This document shows positions 47,701 to 62,391 of a stretch of 64,000 nucleotides of DNA, piece by piece. This DNA comes from Onchocerca lupi. Lineage: Eukaryota; Nematoda; Chromadorea; Rhabditida; Onchocercidae. The notes under the pieces are model-generated. The model searched no databases and was not told the DNA's origin. It was given only the letters and a program-made list of their open reading frames with translations. The translations under genes and the position numbers were made by a program. Location: positions 1 through 64,000 of the forward strand of contig JAOVVO010000337.1 in assembly GCA_028564675.1 (NCBI GenBank), in the 5' to 3' direction. Each line of letters starts with the position of its first letter. Positions within the stretch are counted from its first letter, which is position 1.

Positions 47701-50700
47701 ATAAGCCAATTATTGATTTTCTGCAGAAATATTATAAAATTCAATGATATATCAAAGTTTTTTCTTTTTTTTTTTCTTTTTTAAACTAATATTTAAATAA
47801 ATAAAGTTGCAATTTTAGCTCAACAGAGCAATTATATTATTCCAGATAATATTATTATTATTATACTGAAGAAAGCAATTATGTTATTCCAAATGATTTG
47901 ATATTAACTGTTTCATAAATTTTATTATTTTCCAGTTTTTTCGTAAAATTTCTTGTCTTAGGAAAAATTTTTAAAGTAAGAAAAATGGTGAAAGAATTAA
48001 ACAAAGAGAGATTATATTTTTATTGAAAATTTTGGAGCAAATGCTTTGAACTAATCATTTTAACTTTTTGAGAAAAAGATGAAGCAAACAACAATAAATA
48101 TTAAATTTATTAATTTATATAAGCTATTCCTCTGAAGAAATTTCTCGCATTTCTTATTCTTGAAAATGAAATATTTTCCTGATAATAAATCATAATTTTT
48201 TTTATCTTCTGAAATTAATAATTATATTATATAAAATGTTGAAATTCTTGTTTTTTTTTTTGGTCACTAAAAAATTTTCAATGATTTAAATCTATTTAAT
48301 ATCTTATAATGATTTATTTTCGATATTCTCAAGAGTATTAAAAAAAAAAAATATTTTGAATATAATCAGATTGTTTCATTTTTTTTTTTTTTTTTAAATA
48401 ACAGTAAAATTAGTACCAATCATCAGTTTTATTGTTCATTCAAATTAAACTTTTAATCACTCTTGGAATCCTGTAAACGATTGATAAAAAATTCTCACTA
48501 ATAAAATTGTAAATACAATTATTACGGATTTTTTTTCACTGAAATAAATGTTTAAAATTTCAATGTTAATTTGGATTGATGAGCATACTTTTGATTTGTC
48601 AAACTTTTTTCAAGTGAAAAACATTTTTTTTTTTCAGAAATTAAAACTTCGAATTATTCAAGTTTCTACTACTACCTTTTTGAAAAGTGGCACTTAGAAA
48701 TTTTTTTTATTTTCTTTATCATATCTCTTTTATTTACAACAAAACTTCATTTTAACATGATTGGATTTTGAAAATAACTTTGTTTTTTTTTTTCTTGAAT
48801 GAAGATTTGTAATAAAATAGGACTTCAGCAATTTGTAATTATCAATCGTTTATTGAATTATTATCAGTTATTACTCAAATTATTATTGAAAATTGTGTGC
48901 AAATAAAACTGATTAGATATTAATACAATGAATCTGCAGTTAAATCGCTGAAATATTATTATGGCAAAAAGTCTAACTATATTACATCAAAATTAATGTA
49001 ATAAAGGAAATCCGAAAATTTGTTGAAAAATGAAAATAAATTTCAAAAAAAAAAAGCAATAGTTATTAGAATGCTTCCAGAAATAGAATAATTAATGATT
49101 ATAAAATTTAATAAATTTCTAGCTAAAATGAAAATTATTTTCAAAGATATTTAAGTCAGCAGCATGTTGAAATTTTGTTCCTTGTCAATAGAATTTGTAT
49201 AAAAGAAAAATAAAAATGTTCGACATTCACTTTACAACTTTTACATCTTTTTAAACGAATCAATTTTTTTAAATGTTAAAAAAAATAGTAATACAATCAT
49301 CCTTTCCCATATCATAAAAACAGCTAATCTCAAGAATAAAATTAATTCTTTTGTTTTATTTTTTTTTTTTGAAAATTTCTTTGAAAAAAAAATGAAATTT
49401 ACGTTACATTTCCAATAAAACTCATTTTTCCAGCGATCAGTTAGCTTTTATTGAAAAAAATACTGTTAGTATTAGACATTTTTAAACATTTTTCATGCTA
49501 ATTTCATCATTAAAAGCATTATCAGTATCGTTATTAATGTCAACATTAGTATTAATGTCATTATTATTGCTATATTATTTTGTTATTATTAATCGTTGCT
49601 TTTGTATCATGAATATTTTTTTTTTTTTTAAATTTTTACTCTTTGACCTCTTCATTTGCAAATCATGATCTTTCGCAATGTTTTTGCTCTCTTATCAATA
49701 TATTGATCATATGACAACACTGATTGCGGTTCCGAATGACCTTCGCAAATTGGAATGACCCACCAAATCTTGTTTAAAAGTGCAACAGTTATTAATATTA
49801 TTTATTCCACTATTTCTCTTCAATTCTATCCTAGCTTAATTCGCATCATTTACGAATCAGTTAATAGCCGTTCGCTAGATCGTTGAATTTTCGTAATGCT
49901 TCTTTCCGTTACATCTATCACGTTAATGATTTGCTCCATCTAATCGCTTTTCTTCCTTTGTCGTATTTTTTATTCCAAATTCTGCTGCAAATATTAAAAA
50001 TGAAAAGCTATGAATAATAAAATTAAAATAACTCTAATTCCTCATAACTAATATTTATAATTGAAAAAATGATTTTTGTATAAGTGCACAAAAAAATTTC
50101 GGAAATTTTTTTTATAAGGCTTTTTAGCTAAAACTTAATGAAGGAAGATCATTAAAATCTTCTACGGAACATTTTTTGGCAGAACGAATATGAAATCAAA
50201 TGAAACGGAGAAAGAAAAAATCGCGAAGGAAAAGAAACATTGAAACGATGATCCGTTGTTTGCCAAACTTTAACCGAAACTTGTTTTTCGTTGTTAAAAT
50301 TTAAAAGGACTTAAATGAAAACTTCTTGAAAACAAAAACTGAAATAAAAACTTGGAAATTTATAGAAAGAACTTCATAATTTACTGTCAAATTATCGCTA
50401 TAATCATCTTCGTTATCACTGACATTATGGCATTATCATTACCTTATCAGTTCCATTACCCCTACTATCTAAAACTTAAATTTTTATTAAAATCCGTGAT
50501 CTACACATTATGGAAATATTTGAATGACTAATAATTATCACTAAAAAGTGTGATATAATCTGAAAGTATTATATTTATTTCATCAATAAATTAGAAATGA
50601 AAACAACGTTCTGATTAATTACTTAATTATTTATTTTCAAAGACAAATAAAAAACTTGGAACTTGTTTATTTGTAACAATCTTGCTCTTCTCTAACTACG

Positions 50701-52067
50701 AAGAAGATGAACAAGAAATTAGATGAATTATTTCAGTATTTCAAACTCTTTCGCAAAAATTTATTTTAAATCAAATGAATATTGTTATATTTCAAACGTT
50801 TATATTTTTTAAAACCAAACTCTTTTCAAAATTTCATTGCTTCTAATCATATTCAATAAATATTTTAAAATAATCTGATCATTTTGAAATTCTTATTTTC
50901 GCAAAAAAAAAAAGTCTGAATCAAATCTTTCTGTCTTACAATATAAGATAAAATGACACATTCTCCAAAAATTTAGAAAAATATTGCAGGAAAAAAAAGT
51001 TTTTTTAATTTTTTAATTACTATAAATTTTGTTAACATTTTATCATTGATACAGCAAAAAAAATTTGAAGAAAATAAAACTCCCATCAGTTATTCAAGAT
51101 AATGAAATAAATTATATTTAAGTAATAATAAGAAATGATTATTTTAAAAAATAATTTAATTTGCAAAAATATGAAAAAAAAAAATAAGTAGTGATAATGA
51201 ATTCATTATCTAAATTCTAGACTTGATAATTCAATTATAATATAATTATCTTTTGAAATATATATTTTTTCAAACTAAATTGTCGTGACATGCTTAAAAT
51301 TTAAAAAACAAAAAACAAAAAATAAAAAAAAACAAAAAAAGACAAAGTGTTTCAATGACCTTTAACTTCTCGTGTAAATCTGAAAAGCAAGATGAAAAAA
51401 ATTAGTTAATATTATTTGAAAATTTCAAAGAAAAGCAAAATAAAAGATTTCTGAATTCAATATGGTAATTAATTGATCTGAAAAATTGAATGAAAATTAA
51501 TGGCATCTTATTTGTTGACTTAATTCAATCATTAATGAAATGTTTCAATTTTTTATACAAAAAAGTTTTTTTTTTATTTTTTTTTTCAATTTAAATATTT
51601 CAAAGCAATATGACAAAACAAATTAATTGTATTAGTTTGATGATATCTTTTTAAAGAAGTTTTTACAATATTTTTTATAAACACATAAATAAAATCTGCT
51701 TTGGGATTCGATTAATTTATCAAACGACTAAACAGATTTCGGCAATATTGCAAACGGTATTTAGCAAATTTAAAAATTAAAATAAGCAATTTTGAATGAA
51801 AAAAAAATCATTTCCTGAAATATTCGTGCATTTATTTCATAAAAAAAAAAAAAAAACTATTCGAAATAAAATTTGACTTCCTTGATTAGCACATAGTTTC
51901 AATTAAATTAGAAGCTAGTTTAGTCTTCTCATTACTTAAAAATCAAATTTTCCATACTGATTTCATAAACTTATCTGTTTATCTACTTGTTTTACAGATC
52001 ATTCGCTATTTATTAGTTCAATGCTATGCTGATTTTCTAGAACTCTGAATTGCGAGCTTAATTTTCA

Positions 52068-52101
<34 letters not shown>

Positions 52102-55100
52102 AAAAAGAAAAAACTTATCTTCTCAGTTTTAATTATTTGAAAAAAAAAAATTGTTCTAAAGCAAATGACAAATTAAATTACCAGCAAGTTGGAATTAATT
52201 TTGGTACTGGATTTAGTTTAATTTTGCATAAATCAAAGCATTTCATTTATGGATCAATTTAAACAAGTTCTTGCAAAATATACTTTTTACAGCTTGAAAA
52301 TAGTAGCAATTTATTCGTTTTCAATGGATTCTTCTCCTTTATAAACATTCAAAAACGAAGAAAATTTGTTTTTCCTGAATTATCGACTTTTTTTTTTTCT
52401 TAAAGAAAAATCCGACCATCACATACCTTTTTTTTGATGAACATTTAGAAAAATTAAGAAATTTGTTTCTTTCTAAATTTTTCGGAAAAGCTTTTAAAAA
52501 ACTTTTTTTTTTTTCAAAGAAAGTTGTTTTTTCTCCGTCAATTATTGACTTGTTTTTTTTTTTGTTCGGTGTTATTCACCGAAAAAAAAAAAAAAGGATT
52601 TTTGTATGAAATAGATATATTTTTTCTGCCAGAAAAAAATACGACTTATTTTATCAAATTTTTTGTAAAGCATATTAATCAATTAATATTTCTGGGAGCT
52701 TTTATCAATAAATGATGGGACTATCGATCTTAATTATCAATTTTGTTTCAAGTTGAAAACATTGATCGTTGCTGAAAAATCGAAAATAATAATAGAAATA
52801 TAAAACACAAGCAATTTTAGGAGGATTAATTATAACAAGATCATTAATAAAAGTAATCATGATATTGCGACATATATAATCGATAAAAATATTTATTTAT
52901 TTCAATTCAGTATCATTTTTCGATATGAAATCTTACTGTCATTTTTCGTTTTTGTGTTATTTTCCAACTTTTTATTTTATCTCTATCTTTTCGATTTTAG
53001 AAATGTTTCAAATTCTGAAGCTGAAATTTTTTCTTCTTTTTTTTTTTTCATATCTTTAGACTATAAATTACTGATCTAAACAATTCGAAACGATACTGAT
53101 GGAAAAATACTGAGAATCAAAGAAAAAAAAGAACAGAAAGATAAGAATAGTAAAAATTAAACACAAAAAAGTAAAAAATGATCTTTGATCAAAGAATGAT
53201 ATTAAAGTTTAAAAATGAATAAATATTTGCATCAAATGGGTATATTGCTGTATCATTTTTATTTTTCTTCTAATAATTGTTATTTTCAAAAGATAAAACA
53301 TTACTTACAGATGTTAATTCTATTATTAAAAAAAAAAAATTAAAAATTGCCAAATACTTCTTTTCACTCTTTGATAAAATCAGTCTTATTTTATTTCCAC
53401 TCCTATTATCTCTGATTTTGTTTCATCAGAAGTTTGCAAACATTCTCAAGTTGAAACAAGTTTTCCATTTTGTCATATCTTTACGGCGAGTTAAAAAAAA
53501 GGGGAAAAAAAAAACAAGGAAAAATTGTGAAAAGAGATGATTATTGTAAGAAGTATAAAAATGATAGCAACGGTGATGATTTTTAGAAGTAAAAAATATG
53601 GAAATTATTGATTTCTCCTTTTTGCATCCAATTCATCTTTAAATTACTGGTTATCTGATAATATCAGGTTATCAGATGATGATATATATAAAAGAAGCCT
53701 TGATCATATTTCATTACTTGTTTTCAAGCTATATTTGTCATATATATTGCTCTGCATTTAGCATTCAAATGTTCGTGATTCTCAGAGATTTCAACTTTTT
53801 CCAACTTTTTTGTATAAATTATCTTGGTTTACTAATAGGTTATGCACAATATACAGTATTCAAGAAATATGTCATGTAAAAATATCAATGATAATTTAAC
53901 ATAAATGAAGTGATAAGAATTAGCATATTCTTCGATAAATTTTTTATAATTTACTTCTAATTGGCTATAATTCACTTCTTATTGTGATTTATTTACTTGT
54001 AATTTGTTTTAATTTATTTCTTAAATTTCATATTTATACATCATTTTGCTATTTTATCATTTTATTCATCATTTTTGTTAATTTAAACATTATTTTAAAA
54101 TATTATATCTCATAAATTAAATACTATTATCTATTCCATTTACATGCTAATTATAAGATATATCAGAAATAAAATGACGTATTCTGCATCAATTTTCATT
54201 CAAAAATTTATTTGTCATTTTCAATAAATTGCTGTAATTTTAATTGAATCTGAGAACTGTCACATTTTTTTGCATCGTGAATTCATTAAATATATTTATT
54301 TAATTTTTGTTTTATGAAATATATTAAAATTTTCAAATGATATTAATATTATATTGATTATAGTGTAAAAATGTTGCAAAGAAACATTTTGCTTCTAAAC
54401 AATCAACTGCCTTCTTAATTTTAATTTTAATTCATTAGAATTAATTAATTTTTCAATCTAAATAATAATCTTCATAAATGACGAATTCATATATAAAAAT
54501 ATTTTGCATTGCGCATTTTTCTAATTTCATTTTCAATTTATGATAAAATTTTTATTTTCAATTAATTTAAATCAAGAAAGTATCTCTTTAAAAGATGATT
54601 ATTATTGGTGCTATTACTAATTTACAATTGTTATCACCATCATTGTCACTTTTTTTAAATACTGTTTATTTGATATCTATGATTAATTATCTTAATGTCA
54701 AACGTGATGGCAATTATTCGGAAATGTAAATGCCAAATAGAAAAAAAGAATTCTCTTTAAAAAATTTAAATAATGATATAATTGATACGCCAAATTGGCA
54801 TAACTGTCATTTGGCGTTGAAAGATAAACAAACTTGATATACTGTCATCCTAACAATAACAATTTGTCTCGAAAATGGAATTTGACAAGCAATTTATTTC
54901 GAATTTGAATTTGCATTTTTTTTTTTTACGATACGAAATTTTTAATATTTCACTGAAGTTTTTCCTTCATTAATCTGCTCAAAGATTTACTTCCTCCTAA
55001 TTTCCATTTAAAAAAAAAGGGAGTTTTTATGTTCAAAAATTATTTTTTCAAATCATTTTTAAATTCAAAAATTATTTTTTTTTTAAATCAAGTTTGTGAT

Positions 55101-56056
55101 AATAATCTTTCATCGATAAATTTGTAAAATGTTAAATCAACTGTTTCCATTCTCTTTTGTTTAGGCCATAAATTTATTCTGTAAAATAACTTCTCAAATT
55201 AAAATATCTTTCATTGACACATAAATATTTTGCTTAAATCAAAAAAAAAAAAAGGAAAATATGTGAAAATTAAGATTTATCGCTTGTTTTTTCAGAATTT
55301 CTACAGAATATTTTTTCAAAATTAATAAAATGCTGGTAGAAAATAATGTACATGAAATGATTAAATCTGAATTTTTGAACAATCTTCAAATTTTAAATAC
55401 TTTAATCCAGAATTTTCGTTATTTTTTCAGAAAATAATGTTCAATGATATAATTTCATGGATAAATCTATTATTTTTAATAATTTGTTGAAATTTGCCTA
55501 AACATATCATCAAAATACTTTCTATGATAGTCGAAAGTTACAATATTATAATTGATCAAATAAATTTCAGTTATTTATTCATTAATATTGATATTCATAT
55601 TATTATAAATTAAGTATATGATTTATAAAACAAATAATTTTCTTTTAATGTATTTCCCCTTGATTTTTTGATTTATTCATTGAAATTTAACGTAAATCCC
55701 ATAAACAATTATCATTTCTTTTATCACGTGCTACGACCATCTTTTTTTTACGTGAATTGGAAAAATTATTTGTTATAAATATCATTTAATAATGAATAGT
55801 TATTTGAAATTTTCCAATAATCTATTCGCCTTTAAAAAAAAAAAAAAGCAATAAATTATGGTCTAATGATGTATTCTAAAAATTCGAAATAAGTTAATAT
55901 TAAATTCAAAATAATTCAAGAGAATGCGAAAAATTATGATCTTTCAATTGTTTATTGAAATTTTTTGAACACAAATGCGCTTTAGTAGTTTAAAAAAAAG
56001 AAAAAAAAAAGAGAATGAGACAAATTATTAACGAATAATTATGATAATTGATTCAG
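44762..56056. other. Gene-free AT-rich stretch
   Basis: About 11.3 kb with no reading frame that I can support, on either strand. It is dominated by poly(A)/poly(T) runs, including a 31-base interrupted A run near 52070-52100. A patch at about 49670-49960 is less simple in composition (TTCGCAAATTGGAATGACC) and could be a control element, but it has no open frame. The left end should contain the promoter of the DEG/ENaC gene and the right end that of the collagen gene. Confidence 0.6.
56048..56056 (+). promoter_or_regulatory. Possible trans-splice acceptor at collagen start
   Basis: TTGATTCAG ends directly at the ATGATG start of the collagen gene. The in-frame TTG at 56048 belongs to this acceptor and is not a start codon. 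The pyrimidine tract is weak, so usage is uncertain. Confidence 0.4.
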
Positions 56057-58840
56057 ATGATGGCAATGACAATAAATGAAGATTTAAAATTGCAACAAAA
56101 AGAAGCCGAAGCCATGAAACGGGCCGCATTTTTCGGTATCACCATATCAACAATGGCTACCTTGACATCAATCATTGCTGTACCTCTTTTATACAATTAT
56201 ATACATCATATACAATCATCTCTTGAGGTTGAAGTTCATTATTGCAAGCATTTAACAGATAACTTATGGCAACAATTTGATAAGGTAAATCTCATTTTGA
56301 ATTTTTCGCAAACAATACGACCTCTCAATATGAAATTAATGTAAATAATCATTGTGAAAGATAATGTCTTCTAATTTCTTCTTCTCAAATTCTATGAGAA
56401 ATTTTTATCATAAATTGAGTAAAAATCCATATAAATTTCATGTAACAATTGTAATGGCAAAAATATTGTTAGCAGAAAGATTAAATGAATTTATCATTTA
56501 AGAAGAAAGGCAAAATCTTGTAGATAATTTTGATAAATTTTCATTTTATTATTTTAAAAAGTTTTTTGTCGACATCGAAGAACAATTTAGATATGAACTA
56601 AACTTTATTTGTATCTTTTCGAGAAAAAAAAGAATTATTTTGATAATATTTCAATCAAAATTCTTTTCATTTTTTTTTCCCTGCATTTGTCAAGTTTAAT
56701 TCATTTGAAAATGCAATCAAATGCAATCATGGTGAGATTTTTGAAGAGAAAATTTTAAATTTTAATTATGAAATTTTACGAAAATTACAATTCGTATGCT
56801 AATGTTATAGATACAACCATCAATTAATAATGGGAATATTCACAGCAACGATCGTTTGAAAAGACAGGTAGTTTGGCGTTTTATTGGTAAAAAGAGAAAA
56901 GCAAGAAATCAAAATCAGCAGCCAAAAATTCGAGTATATTCTGTGCAAGAGGAAATTGTCCGATATAATGGTGACAGTGTAAAGGAAGAAGTTGAAGGAG
57001 AAAATATGGAGGAAGAGGAAGAGAAAGAGAAAAATGATAACAAAGATAAGGAACTGATAAATAAGGGTACGATAACAATTGACGCAAATAAACCTTATAA
57101 TGGAAATGGTTGGTATTTTCAATCAGTTCATTCATTCAATTTATTTTTTAAATTTTCATTATGAATTGTCTATAGAAGTAGTTAGTAAGCAAATCAGATT
57201 CAGGAAGAATGAAAACTAATAAAACTTTTATCGAATGTTTTCGTTATTGTAGATGACGGTTTTGAATTCTTCTTTATGCAAAAATAAATTCTTCATAAAA
57301 ATGAAAATTTCCATTTCAGATAAGAAATTTATTAATCAGCGTAAGTCAGAGATTATTAGAAAAATTAGCATGATTTTATTAGAATAAAATTAGACTTGAA
57401 GATTTGAAGAATGATGAAAAATTAATCAGTTTTTACTTCCGAAAAAAAAAAGAAAAAAAAAATCAGAATCAGAAGTGAGCTAAAAAATCTTAATTTTGCT
57501 GTAGCAAAAAATTTGAATTTAAAATTTGATTTTATTCATCATTCTATAAATTTTCAAGTAATTGAAGACAGATTTCGATCTGTCATCCTCCATTTTTTTC
57601 AAAATCAAATCCACTTGTTTTAATAGAATCAAGTTTAGCAATAGAAGATGAAAAATTAAGAAAAAAACCATAATTGTCTTTCATTGACAAAATGAGCAAT
57701 AAAATTTTATGTGAACATTAATAGTTGATTATCGAAATGATCTTATATCGATATAGGAATACTGAAAAGAAAAATAAAGTCTTTCGACATTTTTATTTTT
57801 GTCTCATTTTTTTTTTCTTCGAACGAAAAAAAGTTCTCAAAATATGAAATTTAGTTTAAATTTCTAAACAAAAAAGAGATAAATAAATAGTCCAATAAAT
57901 TTCATTATAAAATTAACTTGACAAATAGGAAATTAAGAAATAAAATAATGAATTATTAAAAAGGATAAATGTAAATTTGAATTATTTTTGCTGTAGCTAT
58001 AGGATAGAATTTTCTAAATTTTTCTCATTTTTAATTCTTTTTTTTACTTGCAGAAAAAATTCGCATAAAAGAAAATGATAGTACGAAAAAGGTCGCTGAA
58101 ATTTTTCAAATTCATAACAATAATGAAAATAATAATGCTGGAGCAAAAATTGGAATATCTGAAACTGTTTCTAACAACGATAGAAAGGTACAACGTAAGT
58201 GTGGTGTTGGAGTTGTTGGACCACCGGGTCCTCCAGGAGATGACGGTGAAAATGGTTTGTCATTTGTATCATTATGATATTTCAAGCCTTCTCATTTTTC
58301 CAATGAAAAATTTCACTTCCAGGTGCTGATGGCCTACCTGGAGCAGATGGATTACCCGGTGAAGATGCTGAGCCAGATGCAACACAGGAGCCAGAAGATT
58401 TCTGCTTTTACTGTCTTCCTGGTCCACCAGGACCAGCTGGACCGAAAGGACCGAAAGGAATACCAGGACCAGCCGGAAAGCAAGGAACAATTGGAAAAGA
58501 GAATCTGCTACCAGGACCACCTGGACCTCCAGGACCTCCAGGAACTCCAGGACCTCCAGGGCTACCTGGAATCAGTGGTTCACCTGGTGTTATCAGTAAA
58601 CACATTGAACTACAAGGACCACCAGGTCCTTTAGGACCAGTTGGACCACCCGGTAATGTAGGACAACCTGGTACAGTTGGCTGTGAATCTGTTGGACCAA
58701 GAGGACCACCAGGTGATCCTGGGCAGGACGGTGAGCCAGGAATAAGTGGATTAAATGGAAATCCAGGATTACCTGGTGAACCAGGAACAAATGGTTCATG
58801 TGACCATTGTCCAAGACCTCGTACTGCTCCTGGCTTCTAA
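56057..58840 (+). CDS. Cuticle collagen with long charged spacer
   Basis: Secreted exoskeletal collagen made by the hypodermis. Exons 56057-56284, 56811-57108, 58054-58254 and 58323-58840; 414 residues. The nematode cuticle collagen N-terminal domain lies at about 20-75: KRAAFFGITISTMATLTSII, then LLYNYIHHIQ and HYCKHLTDNLW, which also forms a signal anchor. A furin-type site RLKR is at about residues 91-94. An unusual spacer of about 130 residues follows, rich in Lys, Glu, Asn and Asp, including an EEEEEKEKND stretch. Gly-X-Y repeats start near residue 230 (CGVGVVGPPGPPG) in several blocks broken by Cys-containing gaps (DFCFYC, GCES). The end GSCDHCPRPRTAPGF matches the conserved C-terminal non-collagenous tail of one cuticle-collagen group. 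AATAAA is at 59120-59125. Confidence 0.95.
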
Positions 58841-61360
58841 CTTTCTAGGACATATTATTATGATATTAGGTATGATATCATTATGATATCCTGCACCTTC
58901 AATCGGAACGATCTTGCTCAAAATCTTATAATTAGCACAGTTAATTTTGATCTGTTTAGAGCAGCATTTTTTAGCTAAAAATCTGATCACTCTAATCTTA
59001 AATTCGTACAATTTTTGATTTGGAATTTTGATTCTTGATTATTATGCTAACGCTTTTGTCAATTTGTTTTATCTGCAACATTTTTCGTGTTTTTCTTTTT
59101 TTTTTTAAATTTCATTTTAAATAAAAAAATTCCAATTTTTTGTTTTATTTTGATAAATATTTTGTTGCAAAAAATATTTGTGTTACCTTTTTTTTTTTTT
59201 TTTTCGCTAGATTAATGCTTTAAATTTTTTCTGGCAAAAATTTATATGAAATTTTTTTGGAAGAATTTTTCCAATTGAAAAAATTTTTAATTACTTTCTT
59301 TTATTCTTAATTCTCAAAAAATCAAATTTTGGTTTAAAAAAATTAACTAGCTATGCACTGAGAAAACGGTAATATAAGTGTAAAAGGAAAAATAATATAT
59401 TTACACTGTACTTTATTATTTTGTTACAAACCATACGATCGAATGTTAGTAAGTATCATAATACCAAAGTAATTTCTCTGAAGTAATCCTTTTTAAACAT
59501 TTATCGATAAATTATCAAGAACAAAAATAAACATCAATTAATCTTGTTTAAAATTGATTTCTGATAATTTTTGGTTGTTAGTTTATATGTGAGGTAAAAG
59601 ATTGATTAGTATTCTAAAGTTTGCCTAACTCTCAAAGATGAAATGATACGTTTCTGTTCATTTCCTTCTACGGCATGTGATAATTGAAAAAAATTTTATC
59701 AATGCAAAATTAGAAAAATATGATGCAAAATTGTAATAATTTCATTACATAGTATAAATATCGAATAGATAAATGCATTGCTTAACTATTAATTCGCAAT
59801 GAATACCTGATCATTTGTCGAAATTTCATATATTATCGAAACGAACAAATTGTTGTTCTTCAGAAGATGCAATTCGTCATTTACTTTTTTTTTCTTTTGA
59901 GAGCATCACACATTTTCAATTCTTAATAAAGTTTTGATGTTTTATATGCTCGATGAACAGGCTATGATTGTCGTAAAAAGCTTTGTTTAAAACTTGAATG
60001 ATGTTCGTTAGCGATCTTTATAGGAATCAGAATAGGAAGATTCAGTTGGTCAAAAATAATTATGAATTTTTATCTTCATCATCAAAAATCACCGATTTGT
60101 TCAAGAAAAAAAAAAAACTTGTGAATTAATAATTAAAAATGAATACTTTAGAATTTAAAAATCATTCAAATATCCGGCGCTAAAATTGAAACTTATGCAA
60201 ATCGGTTAACTTGCATGGTGTGGCACTTTGCATACCATGTAAGTCTTAAAATTGTAATTCAAAGAATGCCCTTTTCTCCATAATTTTCTTTAATTAATAA
60301 TCAAAAATGAACATTTTAGAATTTTAAAATTATCAAAATATCAGGCACCAAAACTGAAAAAAAAAAAAACTTCTTTAATTTTAAGATCCTCAGAAAATAT
60401 TTCTTGTTGTAAAGCTATACATAAATTACATTAATTCCTTTAATTTTCATTTGTTCTGTACTATATCTATAGCTAAAATAATCTAGGTTTATTTACAATT
60501 TAATAAGCACAAAATTTGTCATTTATTAATAAAGTATATGCTGAAAACTATGCGCTATAGGACTGGCTTTCCTCATTATATCTTAAACTACGGAAAAATA
60601 TTTAAGAGAAACAGAAGATTTTTGCGAATACCTATATGTGTGGCAAAACTCTTTTACCATGTATAAAATGTTATCAAACTGTAAAATTTCGCGATCTAGT
60701 ACAGATTACAAGAAATCTTGGATTTGTTCGGATTTGTTAATTACAGGACAGAGTTCTTGCTCGTTGATATGGAAATTGTTATAATTAAAGATTGTTTAAG
60801 AAGTATTTAGCTGAAGCATATTCAATTAAACAGAATTTTGGTCTTCATAATCTTGCTGAGCTTTAGCTTCGTATCTTTCTTGCAAAAGCAAGTCCAATGA
60901 ATACGATTTAAAGGTTATTCAATAAACGATAAAAAACTTTTATTTTTTCATTCTCAATTGAAGATATTGTAGAGAATATAAATCTTTCAACGATTATAAA
61001 ATTATGTATAATTGCAATAATATTTGCGATAGTGTTCAGGAGTTTAATACTTTTCGTGATGTTTTGCGTGTTAGTTATTGTGTTTGGTAGTACAGAAAAA
61101 GCAATGGATTACTTGAAAGAGAAATTTGACTTTTCCAAAGTATAAACTGAAAGTATAAACTTTCAATTCGACAGCAATAAAAAAGACAAAAATTATCAAA
61201 TTACTTGTATTTTAGTTACTTTACTGACTGTGTATGATATTCTGTGCAGCCAAAAATACTAACAATTAATCCTAAACTTGGGGAGAAAAAAAAGCTAAAC
61301 CTAGGAATTTGCTAATAGTATTGATTTAGATTTTATTCCTCACTCCTGCCATTATAATGA
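58841..61360. other. Intergenic region, no gene seen
   Basis: Holds the collagen 3' UTR (to about 59130) and AT-rich sequence. Two similar segments at about 60120-60190 and 60290-60360 (TTAATAATTAAAAATGAATA / TTAATAATCAAAAATGAACA, each followed by a TATC[C/A]GGC...AAAATTGAAA/AAAACTGAAA block) form a diverged direct repeat. Nothing else is supported. Confidence 0.5.
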
Positions 61361-62391
61361 CTAATCCATACTAATAGAACAGGGGGATTTGTTGAAAATA
61401 ATCAAATTAGAAGATATTTCTCTGTTGATAACTATAATGATGATCTTGAAATTGAAATTAGAAAAAACATTTTAAAAAACATTAATAGCTTAAATTTTAT
61501 TGCTTGTATTTATACTATTAGAAAACGTAAAAAATTCCACTTAAAATGGAATAAAACTGGAAACTTTTCTGATAAGCTACATTCAATTTGGTTTAACAAA
61601 CTTACTGATACTAAATTGCAGCATATAAATAAGCTATATATTGTACTAGCGATTTTGATAAGTTTTTGATTTTGGTAAACATATCAATAGTTCGTTTTTT
61701 CTCAGTAGAATAAAGAGCAAGCATAAACTGTCTTGAAGAGAAAATTATCATGGATTAGAGAAGGTAACTGAATTCAAAGTGATTTAGAATCTTTTGCGGC
61801 CAAAATGCTTGATCTTCGGTTTAATGAGGAGAGAGTATATTCTGAAATGACAAAATTTCTCCATCACATTATTATGTTAATAAATAAGGATTATTCAATA
61901 CGTGAAATAGATCTATCGCAACACATTAAAGATTTAAGGATAGCTTTTGGTTTGAATACATTTCAAACAACATTTGAAAATTAATAGAAGTTTGGTCCTG
62001 TCTTTTGCATAAAAAAATATCGAGAAATTCTCTTCGAAAATATAGACAGGTGTTTACAGCTTGACTCTGAGTTTATTATTACGGAAATAATAATATTTCT
62101 AGTAACAATAAAACAGTCAAAAAAATTTGAAAACCGAATTAATATGCTGCAAATCAATGAAGACATTACTCTATTTCGAAGTTTAAGAATAAAGGAAATA
62201 ATAGAACTTGGAGAAACTTTTGTTATTGACTTCTGTCAAAGAAAATTATCTTTGCAATCTTTGCAGATATTACCAATTTTATTTCCTCTTTTTTTTGTAG
62301 GATCTAATTCTTTCTTTCGATATTTTTCTATTCAATGCCAGAAGAAAGCGCTGGATCAAGTATCAATAATATTTTTCTTGTTTTTTGAGTA
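61361..62391 (+). pseudogene. Decayed coding-like sequence of unknown origin
   Basis: Three consecutive plus-strand open segments in different frames: 61361-61669 (about 102 codons without an ATG), about 61770-61984 (ends LNTFQTTFEN) and 61988-62391 (about 134 codons, from KFGPVFCIKKYREIL). Their amino acid composition (charged and hydrophobic residues mixed, few homopolymers) looks more protein-like than the random frames in this AT-rich DNA, for example MLDLRFNEERVYSEMTKFL and DITLFRSLRIKEIIELGETF. Stops and frame changes break them, and clear splice sites linking them are not seen. I do not recognise the family. It could be a degraded transposon, an old gene or a transferred fragment. Confidence 0.35.

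Noticed and set aside
56820..57135. Minus-strand Leu/Phe/Ile-rich frames
   Set aside because: Antisense to the Glu/Lys-rich collagen spacer exon, which naturally gives hydrophobic residues on the other strand.
58408..58605. Minus-strand Gly/Pro-rich frame that resembles collagen
   Set aside because: GGA/CCT-rich collagen codons read back as Gly and Pro on the opposite strand. The plus strand has the complete gene.
61361..62391. Naming the broken segment a Wolbachia insertion
   Set aside because: Filarial genomes do carry such insertions, but I recognise no bacterial protein here, so the origin is left open.
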